From Alphaproteobacteria bacterium (GTDB taxonomy: Bacteria; Pseudomonadota; Alphaproteobacteria; UBA828): a DNA stretch of 37,434 bases. Both the position numbers and the translations under genes were made by a program. The notes beneath the pieces are model-generated. The model ran no database searches. It worked only from the letters and a program-made list of their open reading frames with translations, and was not told the origin of the DNA. The stretch spans positions 1 through 37,434 of the forward strand of contig JAJDVB010000174.1 of NCBI GenBank assembly GCA_022826345.1, in the 5' to 3' direction. Below are positions 1 to 8,556 of the stretch, one piece after another (within the stretch, counting starts at the first letter, position 1; every line of letters begins with the position of its first letter).

Positions 1-206
1 ATGCCCGCAAGCCGCCGAACGCACCCCCAGCGCCGCCGCCAGCGGGCCGCGAAGCTCAAACCGCACCACCACTAACCCGAGAAAACCAACCAAACCCACC
101 AAACCGGCCGCAAATGGTGACTTCTTCAGCAGCCTGCTAGCGCTCTCGCTGGAGACGGCCCTGGGGATTTTGCCTGCAACCAGTTCAACAAGGAGGAGAT
201 GGATCC
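1..206. other. Leader region of the TRAP operon; possible edge of a divergent gene
   Basis: No complete gene is visible here. One minus-strand frame stays open from about position 170 to the window edge and would encode a hydrophobic stretch (residues like FAAGLVGLVGFLGLVVV), so the start of a divergent membrane protein cannot be excluded. The segment around 76-110 is low-complexity on the plus strand (short AACC/AAACC runs), which could create that frame by chance. I could not identify a convincing promoter. Confidence 0.2.
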
Positions 207-1235
207 ATGCAAGACCCAATCCGCAAGCTGCTACTGCCCGGCATCGCCGCGGCAGGAATCGCGCTCGGCGCGATGGCTTATCAGACCGACACACAGAAGG
301 CCGAGGCGGCGGAGAGCTTCATCTTCGCGCACGCGATGAACGTCGATCACGTGTTTCACGCCATTTCGGAACGGTACATCGCCGACCTCGCGGACCAGAG
401 CGGGATCGAGATCGAGTATCACCCCGGCGGCGATCTCGGAGACTGGACGTCGCTGTTCGAGCAGGCGATGCAGGGCGTCGTGCCGATGACACTCACCTGG
501 GCGTCGTCTGAATTCGATTCGCGGCTCGACCTGATTTACCTGGGCTACATCGTCTCCAACTGGGAGGACGCAGAGCGCCTTTATGGCCCCGGTGCCGGCA
601 TGCTCGACGTCTACAACGACATGCTGGCCGACCTTGGCCTTCATGCGCTGGGAATCATCCCGACCGACTTCGGCTCGGTGGTGATCCGCAAGGGTGTCGG
701 CAAGCTGCCGATGAACTTCCCCGATGATCCAGAAGGCATGAAGATTCGCGTGCCGGGGCTCGCCATTGCCGTCGACCGCTTCAACAGCTTCGGCTTTGCC
801 GCGGTGCCCATTCCGCTCTCGGAGGTGCACACAGCCCTGCAACTCGGGACCGTGGATGCACGGTCGTTCTCCACCGCGGTCGAGACCTACACGCTGCGCG
901 ATGTCCTCGAGGCCAACATCCTCACCAACGACTACTTCGAGGTCGCGTTCTGGCTCGTCAACAAGGACTGGTGGGACGGCCTTCCCGAGGACGTTCGCAC
1001 CGCCTTGCAGGCCGCAGCGGACAACACGATCAGCTGGTCCTGGAAGGAAGCCAAGAGCAAAAGCGACGAGTTCCTGCAGAAGGCGCGCGATGCCGGCATC
1101 AACGTCGTCGAACTGAGCGATGAGCAGATGAGCGCTGCTAAGCAGATCGTCTATCAGAATGAGTGGCCGATGATGGAGGATGTCGTCGGCAAGGACATCA
1201 TGGACAAAATCCGCCAAGTCGTGGGCGTCGAGTAA
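207..1235 (+). CDS. dctP: TRAP transporter substrate-binding protein (DctP family)
   Basis: This is the periplasmic solute receptor of a tripartite ATP-independent periplasmic (TRAP) transporter. It captures an organic acid-type substrate and hands it to the QM membrane unit. The 342-residue length is normal for the family. The N-terminus has a basic start and an Ala/Gly-rich hydrophobic segment (about residues 9-24), with likely signal cleavage between there and residue 36. The motif GMKIRVPG places Arg181 where DctP proteins carry the conserved arginine that salt-bridges a substrate carboxylate. A strong AGGAGG at 191-196 sits 10 bases before the ATG and fixes the start. The Q and M subunits follow directly. 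The substrate cannot be read from the sequence; the racemase-like and hydantoinase genes downstream suggest an amino acid or cyclic imide derivative. Confidence 0.93.
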   Translation: MQDPIRKLLLPGIAAAGIALGAMAYQTDTQKAEAAESFIFAHAMNVDHVFHAISERYIADLADQSGIEIEYHPGGDLGDWTSLFEQAMQGVVPMTLTWASSEFDSRLDLIYLGYIVSNWEDAERLYGPGAGMLDVYNDMLADLGLHALGIIPTDFGSVVIRKGVGKLPMNFPDDPEGMKIRVPGLAIAVDRFNSFGFAAVPIPLSEVHTALQLGTVDARSFSTAVETYTLRDVLEANILTNDYFEVAFWLVNKDWWDGLPEDVRTALQAAADNTISWSWKEAKSKSDEFLQKARDAGINVVELSDEQMSAAKQIVYQNEWPMMEDVVGKDIMDKIRQVVGVE

Positions 1236-1265
1236 GAACGCCCAAGTGTCCTCCAGTCACTGCGT

Positions 1266-1285
1266 CCGGGTGCTTCGGCGCCCGG
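1266..1285 (+). promoter_or_regulatory. Intercistronic UUCG hairpin between dctP and dctQ
   Basis: An 8-bp stem (CCGGGTGC 1266-1273 with GCGCCCGG 1278-1285, one G-U pair) closes a TTCG tetraloop, an exceptionally stable RNA fold. It has no T-run behind it, so it is more likely an mRNA-stabilising or partial attenuation hairpin that keeps binding-protein output above permease output than a full terminator. A comparable hairpin follows the ABC binding-protein gene at 10180-10214. Confidence 0.55.
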
Positions 1286-1313
1286 CCGGCTTCTTGATCG
1301 GGGACACGTGACC

Positions 1314-1958
1314 ATGGATCGGAAGCCGGAGCAGTGTCCCTCGTCCGCCAAGGATGCGGCGCTAGCGATTCCCGATCCGGAACGTGGTCAAGTTGAGCCG
1401 CCCGAACGCCTCACCGCCCTGCCCAAGGGCGATCTGGCGGCAAACTTGCGCTGGGTGATCGCGGCCGAGGCGATCGTCCAGCGCATACTCTTTGTCTTCA
1501 TCGTCGCGTTTGGCCTCTGCCTCGCTGGGCTGATGTTCACCCAGGTGGTGCTGCGATACGCCTTCGCCTCGCCGTTCGTGGGGATCGAGGAGCTGTCCCT
1601 GCTCTTCGGCGCTTGGTTCTACTTCCTGGGAATCGCTTACGTCACGCGCGACGGCGAGCACATCCATGGCGGCATCCTGACCATGGTGGTCCGCAATCCA
1701 ACCGCCGTGCAGGGCGTTCGCCTGGTCGTGACGGTGTTCAGCGTCGGGGCCTGCGCGGTCTTCGGCTACTTCGCGATCAAGTACGCACTCTTCGAGATCC
1801 AGACCGGCCGGCTCAGCTCGTACATGCGCTGGCCCAAGGGGTTGTGGTCGGCCTCTCTCATCTTCGGTTTCGCCGGGACCACCATCTACATGGTCCTTCA
1901 GGCCGTCCATCAATTCCTAGACCTGAAAGCCCGCCTCCGCGCACGGACGCGGAGGTAG
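1314..1958 (+). CDS. dctQ: TRAP transporter small permease subunit (DctQ family)
   Basis: This is the small four-helix membrane subunit of the TRAP transporter, which forms the membrane complex with DctM. A hydrophilic N-terminal extension of about 50 residues precedes four hydrophobic segments. The family motif region reads VVLRYAFASPFVGIEELS, with the conserved Glu pair just before helix 2. Later come YFLGIAYVTRDGEHI and a final helix ending in a basic tail. I chose ATG 1314 because a GGGGA at 1300-1304 lies about 9 bases upstream; GTG 1308 in the same frame is a close alternative that adds two residues. The stop at 1956-1958 overlaps the ribosome binding site of dctM, which implies coupled translation. 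The length is at the long end for the family because of the N-terminal extension. Confidence 0.88.
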   Translation: MDRKPEQCPSSAKDAALAIPDPERGQVEPPERLTALPKGDLAANLRWVIAAEAIVQRILFVFIVAFGLCLAGLMFTQVVLRYAFASPFVGIEELSLLFGAWFYFLGIAYVTRDGEHIHGGILTMVVRNPTAVQGVRLVVTVFSVGACAVFGYFAIKYALFEIQTGRLSSYMRWPKGLWSASLIFGFAGTTIYMVLQAVHQFLDLKARLRARTRR

Positions 1959-1960
1959 CG

Positions 1961-3265
1961 GTGCTCTTCTTCCTCGGCTCCATCGCGCTCGTCGTCATCC
2001 TGCTGCTGTCGGAGATGCCGATCGCCTTTGCCTTCGGCATCGGCGCGCTGGTGTTCGGCCTCGCGTCGGGCTCGGACATCTCCTTCCTCATCCCCTTCGC
2101 CTACCAGACGACCTCGAGCTTCGCCTTGCTGGCGCTGCCGCTCTTCGTGATGGCCGGCACCATCATGGCTGAAGGCGGGATGTCCGACCGTCTGCTCGCC
2201 TTCGTGAATGCGCTGGTGGGCAGGCTCAAGGGCGGCCTGGGCGCGGTGACCATCGTCACGTGCGCGCTGTTCGGTGCAATCTCCGGCTTGTCGTCCGCAG
2301 CCATCGCCGCCATCGGGTCGATCATGATTCCGCGCATGGTCCGGGAGGGATACCCGCCCGGTCATGCGACGGCATTGGTGGCCTGCTCATCGGTGCTCGC
2401 GCTGATGATCCCACCCTCCATCCCCATGATCGTCTTTGCGGTCACCGGGGGGATCTCGGTAGGCGCCGCCTTTCTCTCCACCATCATTCCTGGCATTTTG
2501 CTGACGGGCGTCTACGTCGGCTTGAACTTCCTGTTCCTGCGGAAGGTGAAGACCATCACGGTCGAGGAGCGGGTCTCGGTCCGCGTCGCGGTGCGCCGGG
2601 TCGGCACGACGGGCACCAAGGCCTTCTGGGCGCTGCTGCTGCCGGTCTTCATCCTGGGCAGCATCTACTCCGGCATCGCCACACCCACCGAGGCCGCTGC
2701 GATCGCCTTCGTCTACACGGTGGTCGTGGGCTTCGTGTTCTATCGCGGCCTCACGCTGCAGAACTTCCCGAAGGCGATCGGGCGCGCGGCGGTGACCACC
2801 GGCTCGATCATCGCGGTGCTGTTCTTCCTGTTCGTCATGAGCCGGGCGATGGTCCTGGAGCAGGTGCCGAAGGACGTGGCGGACGCGCTGATCGCACTAA
2901 CCGAGAGCCGCATCTTCGTCCTGCTGATGATCAACCTGATCCTGCTGCTGATCGGCATGATCGTGGACGACGTGTCCGGCAGCGTGCTCGCGGCGATCGT
3001 GCTGCTGCCGGTGGCGAAGGAAATCGGCGTCCATCCCATCCACTTCGCCGCGATCGTCGGCACCAACCTCGGACTCGGGAACGTCTCGCCGCCTTGCGCG
3101 CCCATGCTTTACATGGCTGCAGGGATCAGCAAGCTCTCTTTGGACAAGTATGTTGTGCCGACCATGAAGCTGTTGTGTTTGGGTCATCTTCCCATGGTGC
3201 TGATCGTCACATTCATCCCGGACCTGTCTCTCGCCCTACCCAGGCTGGTCATGGGGATCGAATAA
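1961..3265 (+). CDS. dctM: TRAP transporter large permease subunit (DctM family)
   Basis: This is the large transmembrane subunit that carries substrate and Na+ across the inner membrane. The 434-residue product is almost entirely hydrophobic, with about twelve helices. It shows family landmarks such as LALPLFVMAGTIMAEGG, GAISGLSSAAIAAIGS, MIPPSIPMI, SGIATPTEAAAIA and GLGNVSPPCAPMLY. The GTG at 1961 is chosen because GGAGGT at 1951-1956, inside the end of dctQ, lies 4 bases upstream, and the hydrophobic N-terminus begins exactly there. The frame remains open upstream across dctQ, but that stretch encodes an arginine-rich shadow product. It completes a P-Q-M operon with the two preceding genes. 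Confidence 0.93.
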   Translation: MLFFLGSIALVVILLLSEMPIAFAFGIGALVFGLASGSDISFLIPFAYQTTSSFALLALPLFVMAGTIMAEGGMSDRLLAFVNALVGRLKGGLGAVTIVTCALFGAISGLSSAAIAAIGSIMIPRMVREGYPPGHATALVACSSVLALMIPPSIPMIVFAVTGGISVGAAFLSTIIPGILLTGVYVGLNFLFLRKVKTITVEERVSVRVAVRRVGTTGTKAFWALLLPVFILGSIYSGIATPTEAAAIAFVYTVVVGFVFYRGLTLQNFPKAIGRAAVTTGSIIAVLFFLFVMSRAMVLEQVPKDVADALIALTESRIFVLLMINLILLLIGMIVDDVSGSVLAAIVLLPVAKEIGVHPIHFAAIVGTNLGLGNVSPPCAPMLYMAAGISKLSLDKYVVPTMKLLCLGHLPMVLIVTFIPDLSLALPRLVMGIE

Positions 3266-3397
3266 GCGACGGCGCTTCTCCGTGAGCGCGTGCGACGATC
3301 ACTCTCGAGCAATCGGGCGAGGGCGAGACTACTGCCCGTGCACCGCGACTCTAGCGCAGAGATCAGCGCCGGCACCGACATCATCGTGGAGTGAACA

Positions 3398-4477
3398 ATG
3401 CGATCGCAACGCCTCGTGCAAATCGTCGGCTGCCATGCGGAGGGCGAGGTGGGTGATGTCATCATCGGCGGCGTCGCCGCGCCGCCCGGTGACACGCTTT
3501 GGGAGCAATCCCGCTTCATCGCTCGCGACCAGTCCCTGCGTCGCTTCGTGTTAAATGAGCCCCGCGGCGGGGTTTTCCGTCACGTCAATCTGCTGGTGCC
3601 GCCGAAGGATCCTCGCGCCGACATGGGCTTCATCATCATGGAGCCCGAGGACACGCCACCCATGTCGGGCTCGAACAGCCTCTGCGTCGCCACGGTGCTG
3701 CTAGAAACCGGCATCCTGCCGATGACCGAACCCGAGACGGTGATGACTCTGGAAGCACCAGGCGGCCTCATCCGGGTGCATGCCGCCTGCAGTGAGGGGC
3801 GGGTCGAGTCCGTCCGCGTGCACAACGTGGCGTCCTTCGCGGCGCGGCTTGGGGCCGCACTCGAGGTCGAGGGAATTGGGACGCTCTCCGCCAACACCGC
3901 CTACGGCGGCGACAGCTTTGTGCTAGTGGATTCAGAAGCGCTCGGCTTCGCCCTCACCCCTGACGAAGCGCGGGACATTGTCGAGACGGGGATCCGCATC
4001 ACCCGTGCCGCCAACGAGCAGCTGGGTTTCACCCATCCCGAAAACCCCGATTGGCGCCATATCTCGTTTTGTCAGATTGCCGCACCGGTCCAGAGCGTCG
4101 GAGGCGTTCCGACGGGCCGCAACGCGGTGGTGATCCGTCCGGGCAAGATCGACCGCAGCCCGACCGGCACCGGCTGCTCCGCACGCATGGCGGTGCTGCA
4201 CGCGCGGGGCGAGCTCGGGGTCGGCGACCGCTTCCGCGGGGTGTCGATCATCGATTCCGTTTTCGACTGCCGCATCGAGGGGAAAACCACGTTGGACGGA
4301 CGCCCGGCGATCCTGCCCTCGATCTCGGGCCGTGCCTGGCTGACCGGTACGACCCAGCTCCACCTCGACCCGCGCGATCCGTGGCCGGAGGGCTATCGGC
4401 TCAGCGACACCTGGTCTCCCAGCGCGAAGGCTCCTGCCCTCGCCTCCGACGATCGCGCGCACGGCAGCCACGATTAG
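3398..4477 (+). CDS. Proline racemase superfamily protein (hydroxyproline epimerase/dehydratase-like)
   Basis: The family includes proline racemase, 4-hydroxyproline 2-epimerase and trans-3-hydroxy-L-proline dehydratase, all of which use two active-site residues on opposite faces of the substrate. The 359-residue protein has the standard length and landmarks (HAEGEVGDV near the start, [29 protein letters not shown]). The first catalytic position (MCGH in racemases) is Ser90 in MSGSN. The second (SPCGTG in racemases) is Thr256 in SPTGTG. Racemase chemistry with two cysteines is therefore unlikely. Human trans-3-hydroxyproline dehydratase also has Thr at the second site, so a dehydratase or another reaction is favoured. 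GGAG at 3388-3391 supports the ATG. The gene lies between the TRAP transporter and hyuBA, as expected of a catabolic enzyme for the imported compound. Confidence 0.85.
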   Translation: MRSQRLVQIVGCHAEGEVGDVIIGGVAAPPGDTLWEQSRFIARDQSLRRFVLNEPRGGVFRHVNLLVPPKDPRADMGFIIMEPEDTPPMSGSNSLCVATVLLETGILPMTEPETVMTLEAPGGLIRVHAACSEGRVESVRVHNVASFAARLGAALEVEGIGTLSANTAYGGDSFVLVDSEALGFALTPDEARDIVETGIRITRAANEQLGFTHPENPDWRHISFCQIAAPVQSVGGVPTGRNAVVIRPGKIDRSPTGTGCSARMAVLHARGELGVGDRFRGVSIIDSVFDCRIEGKTTLDGRPAILPSISGRAWLTGTTQLHLDPRDPWPEGYRLSDTWSPSAKAPALASDDRAHGSHD

Positions 4478-4515
4478 CAAGCAAGACCCGTATCGCTCTG
4501 GCCCTTAGCCCCGTT

Positions 4516-4570
4516 ACCCATTGGATGGGTCCCCTCACCCGCTCCGCCCATCCGGATATTCGCAGAGCGG
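4516..4570 (+). promoter_or_regulatory. Leader with mutually exclusive hairpins before hyuB
   Basis: The 172-base gap before hyuB contains two competing folds. In one, ACCCAT (4516-4521) pairs with ATGGGT (4525-4530) and CCGCTC (4539-4544) pairs with GAGCGG (4565-4570). In the other, GGATGGG (4523-4529) pairs with CCCATCC (4547-4553), which excludes the first hairpin. This resembles an attenuator or small-molecule-responsive leader, but there is no T-run and I recognise no riboswitch class, so chance remains possible. Confidence 0.25.
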
Positions 4571-4649
4571 CTATTGTGCATCGGCGACCCTGAAGCCTAT
4601 CCTTTTCGCCTCCGTGTTTGGCACAGCTTCGGTCGGGGAGAAGCCTGAG

Positions 4650-6392
4650 ATGGTGAACGCCAACGCCGCACGGCACGCGGACGATCCGGTCACTCTTGAG
4701 ATCATCTGGGGAAAACTGCAAGCCGCGGCCGACGAAATGGGCCTGATGCTGGCTCGCTCCAGCATGTCACCGGTCATCTACGAGGTCCTCGATTTCGCCT
4801 GCGGCGTCTGCGACGACAAGGCGCAGCTCGTTGCCCAGACCAACGGCATCACGGTGTTCACTGGAACCTTCCAGGGGCACGTGAAGGCGGTGATCGGCAA
4901 GTTCGGGGGCAGGATGCGCCCCGGCGACATCTACATGGTCAACGACCCCTACAGCGGGGGCACACATCTCTCCGACGTTGGCATCGTTAAGCCGGTTTTC
5001 GTAGACGGCGAGTTGCTCGCGTTCGGCATCGCTGTCGCGCACTGGACAGAGATCGGTGGCAGCGTCCCCGGCTCGCTTTCGCCCAAGGCAACCGAGATCT
5101 TCCACGAGGGCCTGCGCTTCCCCGGACTCCGTATCTATCGCGAGGGTGAGCGGCAGGACGATCTGTTCGACCTGATCGCAGCGAACGTGCGGCTGCCGAA
5201 GATGACTCTCGGTGATCTCAATGCGGAGATTGCCGCCGTCCGCATCGCCGACACGCGCATCCAGGAGATGTGCGCGAAGTACGGCGCGGAGACGATCCGC
5301 CGCACCTTCTCGCACCTCATGGCCCAAAGCGAGAAAGTCAGTCGCGCCGCCATCGCTGCACTGCCGGACGGCGTTTACAAAGCGAACGATCTGATCGACG
5401 GCGACGGTTTCACCGACGAGCAGGTTCCTGTGCAGGTCGAGGTGCGCATCAAGGGGGACACCATCGCTTTCGACTTTACGGGTACGAGCGCGCAGCGACC
5501 GGGGCCGCTCAACTGCGCGCGCGGGGCGCTGCTCTCTGCCGTGAAGACGGTATTCAAGGCGCTGGTCGATCCCCAGGCACCGTCGAACGAGGGCTGGTTC
5601 CGCCCGATCGAAATCATCGTGCCCGACGGCACGGTGTTCAGTGCCACCTATCCACAGGCGGTCGGCTGGTATTTCGAGATGACTGGCCAGATTTCCGAGC
5701 TGGTCTGGATGGCGCTGGCGCCGCTCGTGCCGGAGCGCTTCAGCGTGGGCAGCTTCATGAGCCTGTGCGCCACGTTCTTTTATGGCAAGGAGCCGCGAAG
5801 CGGGGACCAGTTCGTCCTGGTCGAGCCGCATATGGGCGGTTGGGGGGCATCGCACGATCAGGACGGGACCAGCGTGCTGATCGGGACCGCCGACGGCGAC
5901 ACCTATAATTATTCGATCGAGCTGTTGGAAGCGAAGTTCCCGATCCGCTGCAACCGCTACGCTATGAACGTCGAAGCGGGCACCGGCAAGGGGCGCTATC
6001 GCGGCGGCTTCGGCGTGGTCCGCGAGTATCAGATGTTGACCGACGACGCCCACATGTATGCGAGCCTGGGCCGGTCGATCGAACGGCCCTGGGGCCTCGA
6101 AGGAGGCGGCCACGGCAGCAACAACTATGTCGAGGTCACGAGCAACGGCGATCGTTGGCGCGGCGCGCGGGTGCCGACGACCGAGCTTGCGGAGGGCGCC
6201 CGCGTGGCGATCGTGACCGGCAGCGGCGGCGGTTATGGCGATGCCCTTTTGCGTCCGCCAGAAGCCGTGCGCGACGACGTTCTCGACGGCTTCATTACTG
6301 TGGATGCTGCGCGTGCCGACTACGGCGTAATCGTTTCGCCAGACGGGACGATCGATTCCGACGCCACCGAAGCGCTTCGCCAGCAGGCGTGA
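4650..6392 (+). CDS. hyuB: Hydantoinase B/oxoprolinase family protein (HyuB)
   Basis: This is the B subunit of the ATP-dependent hydantoinase/5-oxoprolinase family, which pairs with HyuA to open a cyclic amide or imide ring (N-methylhydantoin, 5-oxoproline) or, in relatives, to carboxylate a ketone. The 580-residue length is typical. Recognisable stretches are DPVTLEIIWGKLQAAADEM at the N-terminus, GDIYMVNDPYSGGTHLSDV, HWTEIGG, FDFTGTSAQRPGPLNC, and the glycine-rich end KGRYRGGFGVVREY and GSGGGYGD. ATG 4650 is chosen because GGGGAG at 4635-4640 is well spaced and the conserved sequence begins right after it. The frame extends upstream without family similarity. Gene order is B then A with a 4-base gap. 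The substrate cannot be assigned. Confidence 0.9.
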   Translation: MVNANAARHADDPVTLEIIWGKLQAAADEMGLMLARSSMSPVIYEVLDFACGVCDDKAQLVAQTNGITVFTGTFQGHVKAVIGKFGGRMRPGDIYMVNDPYSGGTHLSDVGIVKPVFVDGELLAFGIAVAHWTEIGGSVPGSLSPKATEIFHEGLRFPGLRIYREGERQDDLFDLIAANVRLPKMTLGDLNAEIAAVRIADTRIQEMCAKYGAETIRRTFSHLMAQSEKVSRAAIAALPDGVYKANDLIDGDGFTDEQVPVQVEVRIKGDTIAFDFTGTSAQRPGPLNCARGALLSAVKTVFKALVDPQAPSNEGWFRPIEIIVPDGTVFSATYPQAVGWYFEMTGQISELVWMALAPLVPERFSVGSFMSLCATFFYGKEPRSGDQFVLVEPHMGGWGASHDQDGTSVLIGTADGDTYNYSIELLEAKFPIRCNRYAMNVEAGTGKGRYRGGFGVVREYQMLTDDAHMYASLGRSIERPWGLEGGGHGSNNYVEVTSNGDRWRGARVPTTELAEGARVAIVTGSGGGYGDALLRPPEAVRDDVLDGFITVDAARADYGVIVSPDGTIDSDATEALRQQA

Positions 6393-6396
6393 ACCC

Positions 6397-8463
6397 ATGG
6401 GTCGGTTGGCGGTCGATATCGGTGGAACCTTCACCGATCTGGTCCATTTCGACGAGGAAAGCGGCAACCTCGAAGCGGAAAAATCGCTGAGCACGCCGCG
6501 TGATCTGACCCAGGGCGTGCTCGATACCATCAATCTCTCCGGCATCGAGCCGGGCAGCGTGTCCTTCTTCGTCCACGGCGGCACCACCGTCATCAACGCG
6601 ATCACCGAGCGCAAAGGCGTGCGCACGGCGCTCGTGACCACGAAAGGGTTCCGCGACGTTCTGGAAATCGCGCGGGGTAATCGCCCCGACATGTACAACC
6701 TGCGGTTCCAAAAGCCCGTCGCCTTCGTGCCGCGCCGGCGGCGTTTCGAGGTGCGCGGACGGATCGACGCCGAGGGCCGTGAGATCGAGCCGCTCGAGCA
6801 GGAAGATCTCGAAGTGGTGGTCGAGCAGTGCCGCCGGCAAGCCGTCGAGGCAATCGCGGTCCAGTTCCTCCACAGCTACGTCGCGCCGGAGCACGAGGCG
6901 GAATGCGCGGCCTTCCTGCGCGAACGGTTGCCGGACGTCGCGGTCACCGCATCGCATGAGATCACCCGGGAATGGCGCGAGTACGAGCGGGGCAACACGG
7001 CCGTCTTGAACGCCTACGTGCAGCCCATCGTGCAGCGCTATTTCACCAAGTTGGAGGACGCGCTGCGCGCTCTTGGGATCGAGTGCCCCTACACGGCGAT
7101 GCAATCGAACGGCGGGACCACCAGTTTCGGCTGGGCCAAGGCGCATCCGATCACCCTCATCGAATCGGGGCCGGCGGCCGGCGTCAACGGGGCGGCGCTC
7201 ATCGGCGAGCTCTGCGACGAGCCAAACGTGATTTACCTGGACGTGGGCGGTACGACGGTCAAGTGCTCGGTGATCGAGAGTGGCAGACCGAAAGTGACGA
7301 CCGAGTACAAGCTCGAATGGTCGCGCCTCAATCCGGGTTATCCGGTTCGTGTACCGGTGGTCGATCTCGTGGAGATCGGCGCAGGCGGCGGCTCCATTGC
7401 GCACTTCGATGCCGCGGGCTCGCTCCGTGTCGGACCGCAGAGCGCCGGTGCAGATCCCGGACCCGCCTGCTACGGCCTCGGCGGCACCGAGCCTACGGTC
7501 ACCGACGCCAAGCTCCTCACCGGCGTGCTCAACCCGGAGAACTTCGCCGGCGGGCGCATCGCGCTCGACGTGGACCGGGCGCGAAGCGCGATGCAGACGA
7601 TCGCGGACGGATTGGGGACGGGCGTCGAGGGCGCGGCGGCAGCGGTGATCCGCGTCGTCGAGGCGAACATGAACAACGCACTCAAGCTTGTCTCGATCCA
7701 GCGCGGGCACGATCCGCGCGACTTCGTCCTGGTCGCCGCCGGCGGCGGTGGCGCGATGCACGCGGCGCCTCTAGGCCGCGAGCTCGGCGTGAAGGAGATC
7801 ATCGTCCCGCGCTATCCTGGCTATTTCTCCGCCTGGGGAATGCTGGCCACCGAGCCACGTAGCGATTTCGCGATCACCGCGCTGACTCGGGCGGAGGACA
7901 TCACCGTCGAGAGAATTCATAGCGTCTTCTCGAACCTGGAAGAGGAGGCTGACGCCTATTTCGGCGCCGCGGACGGCGTTGGAAGCGACGCACTCAGCTT
8001 CAGCCGCTCGGTCGACATGCGCTATTTCGGTCAGGAGCACACCGTGACTGTCACGGTCGACAATGCGGCGGCCGATCTCGACGCCATCCTGAGCGAATTC
8101 CACGCGGCTCACGAACAGGCCTACACCTTCAGCCTGCCCGACACGCCCGTCGAATTCGTGACCTTCCGGTTGACTGCCACTGCCTCCGTTCCGCGCCCGC
8201 GAGTCAACCCCATCGACGGCGAACACGGCTCCGCCGAGAGAGCCTACAAGGGGCGGCGGATGGTCGACTTCGGCGAGGACGGACGCCACGAGGCGGACAT
8301 CTACGACCGCGAGGCGCTGCCCGCCGGCTTCGAGGCGCCGGGGCCCTTGGTCGTCGAGGAGCCGTCCTCCACCACGATCGTCCATCCGGGCCAGCGGCTG
8401 TGGGTCGACCGGCTCGGCTTCCTCCACATCGGCGAAGCAGATCACTCCCCGGGTCCGAATTGA
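6397..8463 (+). CDS. hyuA: Hydantoinase A/oxoprolinase family protein (HyuA)
   Basis: This is the ATP-binding A subunit, of the ASKHA (actin/hexokinase) fold, that activates the ring carbonyl by phosphorylation for hydrolysis with HyuB. The N-terminal DIGGTFTDL (residues 7-15) is the first phosphate-binding loop. A second, YLDVGGTTVKCSV, starts the hydantoinase A domain near residue 280. HGGTTVINAITER, IESGPAAGVNGA, GAGGGSIAH and AAGGGGAMHA are further family landmarks. At 688 residues it has the normal length for a stand-alone A subunit. It starts 4 bases after hyuB ends, so the two are certainly co-transcribed. The C-terminal region matches the acetophenone carboxylase-like C-domain layout. 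5-oxoprolinase, hydantoinase or a carboxylase role cannot be separated by reading alone. Confidence 0.9.
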   Translation: MGRLAVDIGGTFTDLVHFDEESGNLEAEKSLSTPRDLTQGVLDTINLSGIEPGSVSFFVHGGTTVINAITERKGVRTALVTTKGFRDVLEIARGNRPDMYNLRFQKPVAFVPRRRRFEVRGRIDAEGREIEPLEQEDLEVVVEQCRRQAVEAIAVQFLHSYVAPEHEAECAAFLRERLPDVAVTASHEITREWREYERGNTAVLNAYVQPIVQRYFTKLEDALRALGIECPYTAMQSNGGTTSFGWAKAHPITLIESGPAAGVNGAALIGELCDEPNVIYLDVGGTTVKCSVIESGRPKVTTEYKLEWSRLNPGYPVRVPVVDLVEIGAGGGSIAHFDAAGSLRVGPQSAGADPGPACYGLGGTEPTVTDAKLLTGVLNPENFAGGRIALDVDRARSAMQTIADGLGTGVEGAAAAVIRVVEANMNNALKLVSIQRGHDPRDFVLVAAGGGGAMHAAPLGRELGVKEIIVPRYPGYFSAWGMLATEPRSDFAITALTRAEDITVERIHSVFSNLEEEADAYFGAADGVGSDALSFSRSVDMRYFGQEHTVTVTVDNAAADLDAILSEFHAAHEQAYTFSLPDTPVEFVTFRLTATASVPRPRVNPIDGEHGSAERAYKGRRMVDFGEDGRHEADIYDREALPAGFEAPGPLVVEEPSSTTIVHPGQRLWVDRLGFLHIGEADHSPGPN

Positions 8464-8469
8464 CGCGGC

Positions 8470-8499
8470 TTGACCGCTACCGATACGCTGCCCTGTGAT
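8470..8499 (+). promoter_or_regulatory. Possible sigma-70-type promoter for the ABC importer genes
   Basis: TTGACC at 8470-8475 matches a -35 box. It is followed after 18 bases by TGTGAT (8494-8499), a four-of-six match to a -10 box. It lies in the 93-base gap just before the ABC binding-protein gene. In GC-rich DNA this is suggestive only. Confidence 0.35.
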
Positions 8500-8556
8500 T
8501 GATCGCCGACCGCCGCATGACGCAGGCGAGAACGGTCCGAACAGGGAGAAAACACC

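Noticed and set aside
1613..1960. N-terminal extension of dctM overlapping dctQ
   Set aside because: The extra residues are arginine/proline-rich with no DctM similarity, whereas GTG 1961 has a ribosome binding site and begins exactly at the first membrane helix.
4767..6698. Open frame of about 640 codons antisense to hyuB
   Set aside because: It crosses from hyuB into hyuA without any domain signal, and hyuB/hyuA motifs are complete on the plus strand.
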